A stretch of 64,000 nt of DNA, taken from Streptomyces sp. NBC_01445. GTDB lineage: Bacteria > Actinomycetota > Actinomycetes > Streptomycetales > Streptomycetaceae. Below the pieces are notes generated by a model. That model did not search any database. It was given only the letters and a program-made list of their open reading frames with translations, and was not told where the DNA came from. Each line of letters opens with the position of its first letter. Position 1 is the stretch's first letter. The position numbers were made by a program, and so were the translations under genes. Shown here one piece after another: positions 52,474 through 60,085 of the stretch. The stretch spans positions 620,001 to 684,000 of the forward strand of contig NZ_CP109485.1 in NCBI RefSeq assembly GCF_035918235.1, written 5' to 3'.

Positions 52474-53337
52474 ATGCGCTTCTCCATCAACATCCCCAAC
52501 TTCGGCGACTTCGCCGACCCCCGTAATGTCGCGACCGTAGCGGCCGCCGCCGAACAGGCGGGCTGGGACGGGCTCTTCGTCTGGGATCACGTGCTGCACC
52601 GGCATCACCAAGGGCGTCCCTTCGGGGACCCGTGGATGCTCCTGACCGCCGCCGCGCTGGCGACCTCGCGGATCCGATTGGGCACCCTGCTGACGCCGGT
52701 CCCTCGTTACCGGCCGCAGCAACTCGCCCGCCAGGTAGCCACGTTGGATCAGCTCAGCGGCGGCAGGGTGATCTTCGCCGCGGGTCTGGGCGGTCCGATC
52801 GAGGACGAGTACCGCAGCTTCGGCGACGCCGCCGAGCCGCGCGTCCTCGCCGAGCGACTGGACGAGGGGCTGGAGCTGCTGGGGCGCTTGTGGTCAGGCG
52901 AGCCGGTGAACCACCACGGCCGGCACTACGAGGTCCGGGACGTGACGATGCTCCCCGCCACCGTGCAGCGGCCCGCTCCCCCGGTGTGGATAGGCGGATT
53001 CTGGCCACGCCGTGCGCCCATGCGGAGGGCAGCACGCTGGGACGGCGCGGTGCCGCTGTTCGAGACGGCCCGACATGGGCATGTGCCGGATGCAGCAGAG
53101 GTACGGGAGCTGATCAGCTACGTGCGCAGTCAACGTACGGCTGGGACGGACCGACCGTTCGAGTTCGTGCTCGGCGGCGCCACGCCCCCGGACGCGGCGA
53201 AAGCCAAGGACGTGATCGGACCGCTGCACGACGCGGGCGCCACCTGGTGGGACGAACGGCAGATCCAGACCGGCCCCGACCTGGACCGCCTGACCCCGGT
53301 TCTACGCCGAATCGAGGCGGGGCCGCCAGTGCTCTGA
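52474..53337 (+). CDS. LLM-class flavin-dependent oxidoreductase
   Basis: The product has 287 residues from the ATG at 52474, where the luciferase-like barrel begins (RFSINIPNFGDFADPRNVAT). Further landmarks are AEQAGWDGLFVWDHVLHRHH, RIRLGTLLTPVPRYRPQQLA and the later PPVWIGGFWPRRAP. These enzymes use FMNH2 or F420. The upstream part of the open frame has no family similarity and is excluded. The ribosome site is poor. The substrate is unknown. Confidence 0.88.
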   Translation: MRFSINIPNFGDFADPRNVATVAAAAEQAGWDGLFVWDHVLHRHHQGRPFGDPWMLLTAAALATSRIRLGTLLTPVPRYRPQQLARQVATLDQLSGGRVIFAAGLGGPIEDEYRSFGDAAEPRVLAERLDEGLELLGRLWSGEPVNHHGRHYEVRDVTMLPATVQRPAPPVWIGGFWPRRAPMRRAARWDGAVPLFETARHGHVPDAAEVRELISYVRSQRTAGTDRPFEFVLGGATPPDAAKAKDVIGPLHDAGATWWDERQIQTGPDLDRLTPVLRRIEAGPPVL

Positions 53338-53355
53338 CACGTTCCTTGCAGTTGG

Positions 53356-53751
53356 TCAACTGTCGCGCCGTTGCCCCAGCAGGCGGGCCTGTTCCCTCTT
53401 CAGCTGGGCGAAGCCTCTGCGTGCGTACGCGGCTATCTCCTCGCTGGGGAACGGTACGACTGAAAGGTGCTGGTCGTAGCTGTCCTGTGCCCATCGTGCG
53501 GCCGTGACCTCGCAGCATCGCCGGCTCAGCGACCTCTACGGCCCTCTGTGCCTCAACGGGTTGCGCCTGTCGCAGCGCCATGAACGCCTCGCTTGCGTCT
53601 CCTGGTCCGTCTGCCGTGGCAGATCGGGTTCGCTGCGACTCCTGTTTCGCCCCGACCCGAGCCACGCGTGCATCCGTCCGTACCGGCCCCGGACCTCTTC
53701 CGCCAGCCGCATGCCGCGCACCCCCTCGATCACCAGCGGCTTCCCACCCAT
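53356..53751 (-). pseudogene. Decayed minus-strand gene, two apparent frameshifts
   Basis: An ATG at 53751 with GGAG upstream starts GKPLVIEGVRGMRLAEEVRG and GRMHAWLG. The sense-looking reading then moves to another frame (DASEAFMALRQAQPVEAQRA) and again to a third (ARWAQDSYDQHLSVVPFPSE, then EEIAAYARRGFAQLKREQAR), ending at a stop at 53356. Each piece has the composition of real protein and together they would make about 130 residues. I do not recognise the family. It could also be chance open frames. Confidence 0.35.
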
Positions 53752-53794
53752 TGACGCTCCGCGCGACAGATCGAAGAATGGGCGCCTCCCGCCT

Positions 53795-53806
53795 GACAAC
53801 GTTGTC
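53795..53806. promoter_or_regulatory. Perfect LacI-type operator before the lyase-like gene
   Basis: GACAACGTTGTC is a perfect palindrome centred on CG, 20 bp before the ATG at 53827. Its core ACAACGTTG is shared with the site at 31107-31120. This points to shared repression by the LacI protein encoded at 29940-30986. Confidence 0.65.
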
Positions 53807-53826
53807 GTGTGAAAGAGGTCCCGCAC

Positions 53827-56800
53827 ATGCCGCACCACCCCATGCAGGTCGACCGCCGGAGATTCCTGCAACTCCTGGGCCTGTCGAGCGCCTTGGCCGC
53901 CCTGCCCACCGTCGCCGTCGCGAACTCTGCCCAGGCTCTGGACAGTTCCACCGGTTCCTCCGGTTCCGCCTCTCCCCCGGACGAGACGGCAGCCACATAC
54001 CACCGCGTTCTGCTCCAGCACACCCACTGGTCCGAGACGCAGTGGGACGAGGCGCGGGGCTACTACACGGACAAGGATTTCGGATTCGCCGTCGTTCTCG
54101 GCCATGCGGTGCTGCTCACGCACGGCACGTACGACAACGAACTGGCCGGCGTCGACCGGGACACCCTCAAGGCACGCACGCTCGCCACGATCCGGCACTT
54201 CGCGACATCGAACCGGCTCACGGGCGGGACCCAATGGGGCCGCAAGCTGTTCTTCGACACCACGTTCCAGTCGTACTTCATCCTTGCCGCGCGGCTCCTC
54301 TGGGACGATCTCGACAGCGCGACGCGCACGAACGTCGACACCATTGTTCGTGAACAGGCCGCGTACACAACGATGTTGGGCACCGGCGACGACCCGGACT
54401 CCGGCGACTGGACACCGAACGGCCTCAAGGGCGGCTACGTGGGGGACACCAAGCTGGAGGAGATGGGGCTGTACGCGCAGACACTCGCACCCGCCCTCGC
54501 ATGGGCGCCGGACGACGCGCGCCGCCCGGAGTGGGAGTCGGGCTACGGCACCTGGTCGCGCAACGAGGCGGGGCTCCCCCCGGCCGACCTCGCCAATCCG
54601 GCGCTCGTCGACGGCGTAGCCGTCTCCCGCAACACGGCCCGGAATCTGTACGACACGTTCATCGTCGAGAACCACGGATCCTTCGGCCCGCACTACCAGG
54701 AGGAGTTGTGGCGTACCTCGGGACGCAACGCGGCGCACTTCCTGGCCGCCGGGCAGCCGCTGCCGCAGGTACTGACCGCACAGCCCAACGCACAGCCGCT
54801 GTGGCGCACGTTGCTGGGGGTGATGAGTGACGCCGGTGAGCCGTTGATGCCGATGGTGAACGACCGCGAGCATCTGTACGGCAGGGACGTGATCCCGCTC
54901 GCGTTCCTGGCGCAGGTGACGGGCGACCGGGCGGCGGCACGGGCCGAACAGGCGCTGGCCGAACGGCTCGAGGCATACCAGAAGTACCCGCCGGAGTACC
55001 GACTGGCCAAGTTCTCGGGTGAGCCGAAGTATGAGCCGGAAGCCCGGGCCGAGCTGGCCATCAGCTATCTCCTGCACATGTGGGCGGCCGCGAAGGGCGA
55101 ACGGGTCCGGCCGCTGTCTGCGGACGAGCTCTTCGCCCAGGCGTCGGGGGTCACGGACTTCGGCTCGGGTCCTGGTCTCGTCTCGCACCAGACGCGGGCC
55201 GCGTGGGCGGGTGCCGTCAGCAAGCCCGGCTTCGTGAAGTTCGCCTGGCAACCGGCCCACGACGACTGGCTGTTCAAGCTCAGCGGCGGTACGCCGATGT
55301 TCCTGCCCGCGACCACGGGCAAGGTCGCGCAGCGAACCGTCCGGACGTACACCTCCCGGCGCGACGGCTTCGACGGCAGCGCCACGGTGCTGCGTCTGGA
55401 CAGTGGATACGCGGGCTTCACGACACTGCCGACGGGCGCCGTCGTCTACGCGACCTCCGGAACGGCCGCCGGGGAAGGGCACCTTGAGGTGCACAACCTG
55501 ACCATGCCGGGGATGGCCGGCCTCGACGGCGCACGTACGTACCGTTTCGAGGAGGGTGAGGTCGAGGTACGCGCGCAGGATGCGGATACCTCCCCGACCG
55601 CGGCTGCGGCGCGCGTCGACGAGGTGAGCTTCTCCCGCGCCACCGTGCGGCACATACGTATGCTCGGGGTACGCCCCGATCCGACGTACGGCTACTCCCT
55701 GTATGCGTTCGAGGTGCGCGACGGTGCTGACGTCACCGACCTCGCACGTGGCGCGACGGCCACCTCGTCCTCGAACGATCCGGGCAAGGGTCCGGAGCTG
55801 GCCGTCGACGGTGATCTCGCGACGCGCTGGGCGGTCGCCAAGGCCGAACGTCCGCGTGCCGACAGCTGGTTGAAGGTCGACCTGGGCGGCGAGCGCGAGG
55901 TCGACCGCGTCACGCTGCGCTGGGAGGCTGCGGCCGGGCGCGCGTATCGCGTGCAGGGGTCGGCGGACGGCGAGCACTGGGAGGACCTGGCGGCCTGGCC
56001 GGTCCCCGATGTGAGCAGCCGGGGTGGCTGGCTCGACATCGATGGACGTGCCGGGCTCGTCGTGCGCGGATCGGATGCGGACCACCCGATCGCCGTGTAC
56101 GGCGACACGATCCTGGCGGCCGACGGGCAGGCGGCGCCGGTCGTCGTCGAGGGATATGCAGGTGCGTCGGCCAACACGCTGCGCGCGCTGGCGCGGATCG
56201 CCTCGCCCAGGGCTGGGAGCAAGGCGATCCAGGTGGCATTCACGCAGGAGCACCTGAGCCTGTTCAACCTCTCGGGCGACGCGGTCACCACGACGGTGGA
56301 CGTGCCACAGTCCGGTGCACGTCGTCTGGTGTTCCAGGGAGACCAGACTCTGACCGACGGCGGAACGACCTACCAAGCCCAACTCGGAGCGTCTGACGCC
56401 CTGTTGCTCGCTCCCCGGTTCACGCTGGCTCCTGTGGCGGGTGCGGGACGGCTGCCCTCTGGACTGCGTGTACGGGTGATGGACGGCGCCACCGTGCAGC
56501 TCTCCGGGGCGAGTTGCCGCGTTCGCGTGGAGGGGCAGCAGCGCAGCGAGGTCGCCGTCGTGCGGCATGGGCGTGAGACGACTCTCCGTCTTCGCGACGT
56601 GACCGCCTTCCCCCTCGACGACCTCGCCCTCGACCGCACCGTGTTCCCCACCAGTCCACTGCCCGCCGGCATGTCGGACCCGTCCGCGGCGGTGGACGGC
56701 AATCCGGCGACCTCGTGGCGGCCCGGTCCCGACGGGCGCATGGTCGTCGACCTGGGCGAGCGGCTGCCGTTGCGTTCGATCGAGGTCACCTGGACGGACG

Positions 56801-56985
56801 CCGGGGCGCCCGCTCTCAGTGTTGAGGTCAGCGACGACGGTGTCACCTACCGAGGTGCGGGCCGCGCCGACGGGCGCGGCCGTGTCCGTGCACTCGACCT
56901 CGACACGTCGGCGCGGTATGTCGCCGTGAAGGTCGAGGGGCGGCTGTCCAGGGACGCCCGCCTCACCCGACTCACCCTGCGCTGA
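53827..56985 (+). CDS. Tat-exported polysaccharide lyase-like enzyme with two discoidin (F5/8C) domains
   Basis: The product has 1052 residues from the ATG at 53827 (AAAGAGG 9 bp upstream). The Tat signal is DRRRFLQLLGLSSALAALP. Residues about 50-400 are helical and look like an (alpha/alpha)6 toroid, with the lyase-like motif IVENHGSFGPHY near residue 281. A beta-rich domain follows (residues 400-630). A first discoidin-like domain spans about 638-740 (ATATSSSNDPGKGPELAVDG) and a second about 941-1052 (SDPSAAVDGNPATSWRPGPD). The exported enzyme probably degrades an extracellular acidic polysaccharide; the family and substrate are inferred. It is a single-gene unit with its own operator and terminator. 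Confidence 0.75.
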   Translation: MPHHPMQVDRRRFLQLLGLSSALAALPTVAVANSAQALDSSTGSSGSASPPDETAATYHRVLLQHTHWSETQWDEARGYYTDKDFGFAVVLGHAVLLTHGTYDNELAGVDRDTLKARTLATIRHFATSNRLTGGTQWGRKLFFDTTFQSYFILAARLLWDDLDSATRTNVDTIVREQAAYTTMLGTGDDPDSGDWTPNGLKGGYVGDTKLEEMGLYAQTLAPALAWAPDDARRPEWESGYGTWSRNEAGLPPADLANPALVDGVAVSRNTARNLYDTFIVENHGSFGPHYQEELWRTSGRNAAHFLAAGQPLPQVLTAQPNAQPLWRTLLGVMSDAGEPLMPMVNDREHLYGRDVIPLAFLAQVTGDRAAARAEQALAERLEAYQKYPPEYRLAKFSGEPKYEPEARAELAISYLLHMWAAAKGERVRPLSADELFAQASGVTDFGSGPGLVSHQTRAAWAGAVSKPGFVKFAWQPAHDDWLFKLSGGTPMFLPATTGKVAQRTVRTYTSRRDGFDGSATVLRLDSGYAGFTTLPTGAVVYATSGTAAGEGHLEVHNLTMPGMAGLDGARTYRFEEGEVEVRAQDADTSPTAAAARVDEVSFSRATVRHIRMLGVRPDPTYGYSLYAFEVRDGADVTDLARGATATSSSNDPGKGPELAVDGDLATRWAVAKAERPRADSWLKVDLGGEREVDRVTLRWEAAAGRAYRVQGSADGEHWEDLAAWPVPDVSSRGGWLDIDGRAGLVVRGSDADHPIAVYGDTILAADGQAAPVVVEGYAGASANTLRALARIASPRAGSKAIQVAFTQEHLSLFNLSGDAVTTTVDVPQSGARRLVFQGDQTLTDGGTTYQAQLGASDALLLAPRFTLAPVAGAGRLPSGLRVRVMDGATVQLSGASCRVRVEGQQRSEVAVVRHGRETTLRLRDVTAFPLDDLALDRTVFPTSPLPAGMSDPSAAVDGNPATSWRPGPDGRMVVDLGERLPLRSIEVTWTDAGAPALSVEVSDDGVTYRGAGRADGRGRVRALDLDTSARYVAVKVEGRLSRDARLTRLTLR

Positions 56986-57005
56986 GACTCGCACAGAACG
57001 CATCC

Positions 57006-57046
57006 CGAGGGACCCGGCCCGGCCGCGCGGCAGGCCGGGTCCCTCG
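57006..57046. terminator. Terminator hairpin after the lyase-like gene
   Basis: A 14-bp arm at 57006-57019 (CGAGGGACCCGGCC) is exactly complementary to 57033-57046, with a 13-nt GC-rich loop. It lies 20 bp after the stop at 56985. Confidence 0.8.
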
Positions 57047-57170
57047 CCGTTTCGCGCGGGGAGAACTCTGCGTCTGCGACCTCAACTCCCCCTCGCCGCA
57101 AGGCCACACCCCACCGGAAAGTTTCGTCCGGCCCCTTGACCTGCCCCCCGAGGCGCCCGCACAGTACGGG

Positions 57171-57198
57171 CTAATACGCATTACCTAATACGCATTAC
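57171..57198. promoter_or_regulatory. Tandem 14-bp operator-like repeats before the LacI gene
   Basis: CTAATACGCATTAC occurs twice head to tail (57171-57184 and 57185-57198). Each contains TAAT and ATTA arms in inverted order around a central CG, the symmetry of LacI-family operators. A TTGACC box lies at 57136-57141. The site is 51 bp before the GTG at 57249 and probably mediates autoregulation of the whole cluster. Confidence 0.6.
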
Positions 57199-57248
57199 CA
57201 GCACGCGGTCACGCGACAACCAAGTGTCGACAGCAAGGAGCACCAGGC

Positions 57249-58358
57249 GTGGAGCAACCCAGGAAGCGCGCGAAGCCCGGCCGGGCCCCGTCCCCCACCG
57301 GCCGTACGTCGCGCCCGCGCCAGGCCGAGGTGGCCCGCCTCGCCGATGTCTCCCAGGCGACCGTCTCCCTGGTCCTGAACGCCCGTCGCGACGGCAAGGG
57401 CGCGACGATCTCCGAGGAGACGCGGCAGCGGGTCCTCGACGCGGCGCGCAGCCTCGGCTACGTCCCGGACCCGGCGGCACGCCGGCTGGCCGCCGCCCGC
57501 AACAACCTGCTCGGCGTCTTCAGTTTCACGGCGACCTTCCCGACCGATGTGCAGCACTCGTACTACCCGTTCCTGGTGGGCGTGGAGCAGGAAGCGGCCG
57601 CGCGCGGCTACGACCTCGTGCTGTTCACCGGGTCGAGCAGCGGGGGCGCGGGCGCCGCGGGGCCGGACGCGCTCAGCCGGGTACGGCTCGCCGACGGCTG
57701 CCTGTTCCTCGGCCGGCACGTGCCGCGTGCCGAGCTGAAGCGGCTGGTCGCCGACGGGTTCCCGGTGGTGCATCTGGGGCGCCGGGAGGAGCTCGAAGGG
57801 CTCGCCTGGGTCGGCGCCGACTACGTCAGCGCGAGCCGCGAAGTCGTCGCGCGACTCGGCGAGTTGGGACACCGGCGGATCGTGCTGGTGCGCGAGGACG
57901 ACGACGCTCCCGCGTCGGGCGACCGCCAGGAAGGTTTCCTCGACGGTCTCGCGCGGGCGGGTCTGCCGGGCGCTCCCGACGCGGTGCTGCGCTGCGTCGA
58001 TCCGGTGGCGGAGCTGACGGCGGATCGGGTCCGGGCGCTGGTCACGGACGGTGTAACCGCGTTCGTGGCGGAGGAGACCGACACCGGCGCCGCGTGGCGG
58101 GCGGTGAGCGGGGCGGTGCGGGCGGCCGGGCTCTCATGTCCGGAAGACGTCTCGCTGGCGCTGCTCGGAAGCCCTCCGCCGGACCTTGCACGGGAGCCGG
58201 TGCCGATGGGGTTCGACGTGCCCCGGCACGCGCTGGGCGCCGCCGCGGTGCGGTTGCTCGCCTCGATGGTCGCCGGAGAGGAAGCCGACGAGCCGTTGGT
58301 GGCGTGCGAGGTCCGCGACGGGGTGACAGCGGGGCCACGCGTCGACCAACTCCCTTGA
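57249..58358 (+). CDS. LacI-family transcriptional regulator
   Basis: The product has 369 residues from the GTG at 57249 (AAGGAG 9 bp upstream). A basic, Pro-rich N-terminal extension of about 25 residues precedes the helix-turn-helix QAEVARLADVSQATVSLVLN and the hinge LGYVPDPAARRLAAARNNLL. The effector domain has PTDVQHSYYPFLVGVEQEAA and LGELGHRRIVLVREDDDAP. It is the first gene of a same-strand cluster with an FAD oxidoreductase, a hydantoinase-A-like protein, an HExxH protein and a permease, which it presumably controls. Confidence 0.93.
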   Translation: MEQPRKRAKPGRAPSPTGRTSRPRQAEVARLADVSQATVSLVLNARRDGKGATISEETRQRVLDAARSLGYVPDPAARRLAAARNNLLGVFSFTATFPTDVQHSYYPFLVGVEQEAAARGYDLVLFTGSSSGGAGAAGPDALSRVRLADGCLFLGRHVPRAELKRLVADGFPVVHLGRREELEGLAWVGADYVSASREVVARLGELGHRRIVLVREDDDAPASGDRQEGFLDGLARAGLPGAPDAVLRCVDPVAELTADRVRALVTDGVTAFVAEETDTGAAWRAVSGAVRAAGLSCPEDVSLALLGSPPPDLAREPVPMGFDVPRHALGAAAVRLLASMVAGEEADEPLVACEVRDGVTAGPRVDQLP

Positions 58359-58405
58359 CGCGGCAGTCAGTTCAGAACACCTCAAGAACAACCACAAGGA
58401 GCACT

Positions 58406-60004
58406 GTGATACCCGAACCGGACATCCTGATCGTCGGCGGCGGCCTCGGCGGTGTCGCCGCCGCGCTCGCCGCCTGCCGGGCGGGCCGGCGCGTCGTGAT
58501 GACCGAGGAGACGGACTGGATCGGCGGGCAGCTCACCGCCCAGGCCGTGCCGCCGGACGAGCATCCGTGGGTGGAGCAGTTCGGCACGACGGCGTCGTAC
58601 CGGGCGCTGCGCGAGGGCATCCGGGCGTACTACCGGCAGTGGTATCCGCTGCGCGGCGAGGCGCTCGGGCTCGCGGACCTCAACCCGGGCGCCGGGCGCG
58701 TCAGCAAGTTGTGCCACGAACCGCGGATCGCACTCGCCGTCCTGGACGCGATGCTCGCCCCGCACCGGGCATCGGGCCTGCTGACCGTCCTGACCGAGCA
58801 CCGCGCCGTCTCCGCAGAGGCGGACAACGATGTCATCCGTGCCGTCACACTGCGGGATCTGCGCGGCGACACCCTCACGACCATCCCCGCTCGCTACGTC
58901 ATCGACGCCACCGAGACCGGCGAACTCCTCGCACTCGCAGGCGTTGAGCACGCCAACGGTGCCGAAGCGCAAGGGGAGTTCGGCGAGCCGCACGCACCTG
59001 CTCAGGCCCAGCCCGACAACCAGCAGGGCATCACGGTCTGCTTCGCGCTCTCGCACCACGAGGGCGAGGACCACATCATCGACCGTCCCGAAGACTACGC
59101 GTTCTGGCGCGCCTACCGGCCCGACTTCTGGCCGGGGCCCCTGCTCGGCTTCGAGGCACCCGACCCGCGCACCCTGGAGCCGGTCCCCCGCACCTTCGTG
59201 CCGAACCCGGACCTCGACCCGCTCGCGGTCAGTGCCGACCAGAGCGCCGACGCCGGGGACAAGGAGCTGTGGGGGTTCCGGCGGATCCTGGCGCGCAAGC
59301 TGCACCGGCCGGGCGCCTTCGACTCGGACATCACGCTCGTCAACTGGCCGTTGAACGACTACTGGTTGAAGCCGTACATCGGCCAGGAGGCCGAAGCGCT
59401 GCGCGAGGCACGGCAGTTGTCGCTGTCAGTTCTGTACTGGTTGCAGACGGAAGCCCCGCGCGCCGACGGCGGCACCGGGTTCCCGGGACTGCGTATCCGC
59501 CCGGACGTCACCGGCACCGCCGACGGGCTCGCCAAGGCGGCGTACGTGCGCGAGTCGCGGCGCATCAAGGCGGTGACGACCGTCGTCGAGCAGGACGTCG
59601 CCATCGACGCGGTCGGCCCGTACGGCAGGACCCGCTACCGCGACTCGGTGGGAGTCGGCGGCTACCGGCTCGATCTGCACCCCTCCACCGGCGGCGACTC
59701 GTACATCGACATCGGCTCGGTGCCGTTCGAGATCCCGCTGGGATCGCTGGTGCCGCGCCGGGCGCGCAATCTGCTGCCCGCCGGCAAGAACATCGGCACC
59801 ACCCACATCACCAACGGCTGCTACCGGCTGCACCCCGTCGAGTGGAACGTCGGCGAGGTGGCGGGCGCGCTCGCGGCGCACTGCCTCAGCGAGGACGTCG
59901 ATCCGCAGCAGGTGCAGGCCGAGGACAAGCGGTTCGAGGTGTTCGCGCGGCTGCTCGACCGGTCGGGTGTGCAGCGGCACTGGCCCGACGTCCGCGGGTA
60001 CTGA
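58406..60004 (+). CDS. FAD-dependent oxidoreductase (PF12831 type)
   Basis: The product has 532 residues from the GTG at 58406 (AAGGAG 7 bp upstream). The dinucleotide motif is DILIVGGGLGGVAAALAACR at residues 6-25. ETDWIGGQLTAQAVPPDEHP follows, and a late FAD-binding segment reads NLLPAGKNIGTTHITNGCYR. This matches the FAD-dependent oxidoreductase family often annotated near polysaccharide or lactone catabolic genes. The reaction is unknown. It lies 47 bp after the LacI gene and 81 bp before the hydantoinase-A-like gene. Confidence 0.88.
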   Translation: MIPEPDILIVGGGLGGVAAALAACRAGRRVVMTEETDWIGGQLTAQAVPPDEHPWVEQFGTTASYRALREGIRAYYRQWYPLRGEALGLADLNPGAGRVSKLCHEPRIALAVLDAMLAPHRASGLLTVLTEHRAVSAEADNDVIRAVTLRDLRGDTLTTIPARYVIDATETGELLALAGVEHANGAEAQGEFGEPHAPAQAQPDNQQGITVCFALSHHEGEDHIIDRPEDYAFWRAYRPDFWPGPLLGFEAPDPRTLEPVPRTFVPNPDLDPLAVSADQSADAGDKELWGFRRILARKLHRPGAFDSDITLVNWPLNDYWLKPYIGQEAEALREARQLSLSVLYWLQTEAPRADGGTGFPGLRIRPDVTGTADGLAKAAYVRESRRIKAVTTVVEQDVAIDAVGPYGRTRYRDSVGVGGYRLDLHPSTGGDSYIDIGSVPFEIPLGSLVPRRARNLLPAGKNIGTTHITNGCYRLHPVEWNVGEVAGALAAHCLSEDVDPQQVQAEDKRFEVFARLLDRSGVQRHWPDVRGY

Positions 60005-60030
60005 CAACCCCTCCCCCACGCCTTCAGCAA

Positions 60031-60070
60031 TGTACGCACGTCAACGCACGTCAACGCACGTCAACGCACA
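60031..60070 (+). repeat. 10-bp tandem repeats abutting a ribosome-binding site
   Basis: The unit TCAACGCACG occurs at 60041, 60051 and 60061 (last base changed), with a related unit TGTACGCACG at 60031. The array ends directly at the AAGGAGGTG ribosome site at 60070-60078 of the hydantoinase-A-like gene. Copy number could vary by slippage and alter the leader of this mRNA. Confidence 0.75.
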
Positions 60071-60085
60071 AGGAGGTGCCCTGAC

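Noticed and set aside
53536..57003. Very long open frame (over 1,100 codons) antisense to the lyase-like gene
   Set aside because: High-GC codon use creates long antisense frames. The plus strand has a Tat signal, domain motifs and a ribosome site; the minus frame is Arg/Gly/Val-rich without any motif. Only its last part at 53356-53751 looks possibly genuine.
60031..60070. Short repeats as a possible CRISPR array
   Set aside because: Units are only 10 bp, adjoin without spacers, and no cas gene is present.
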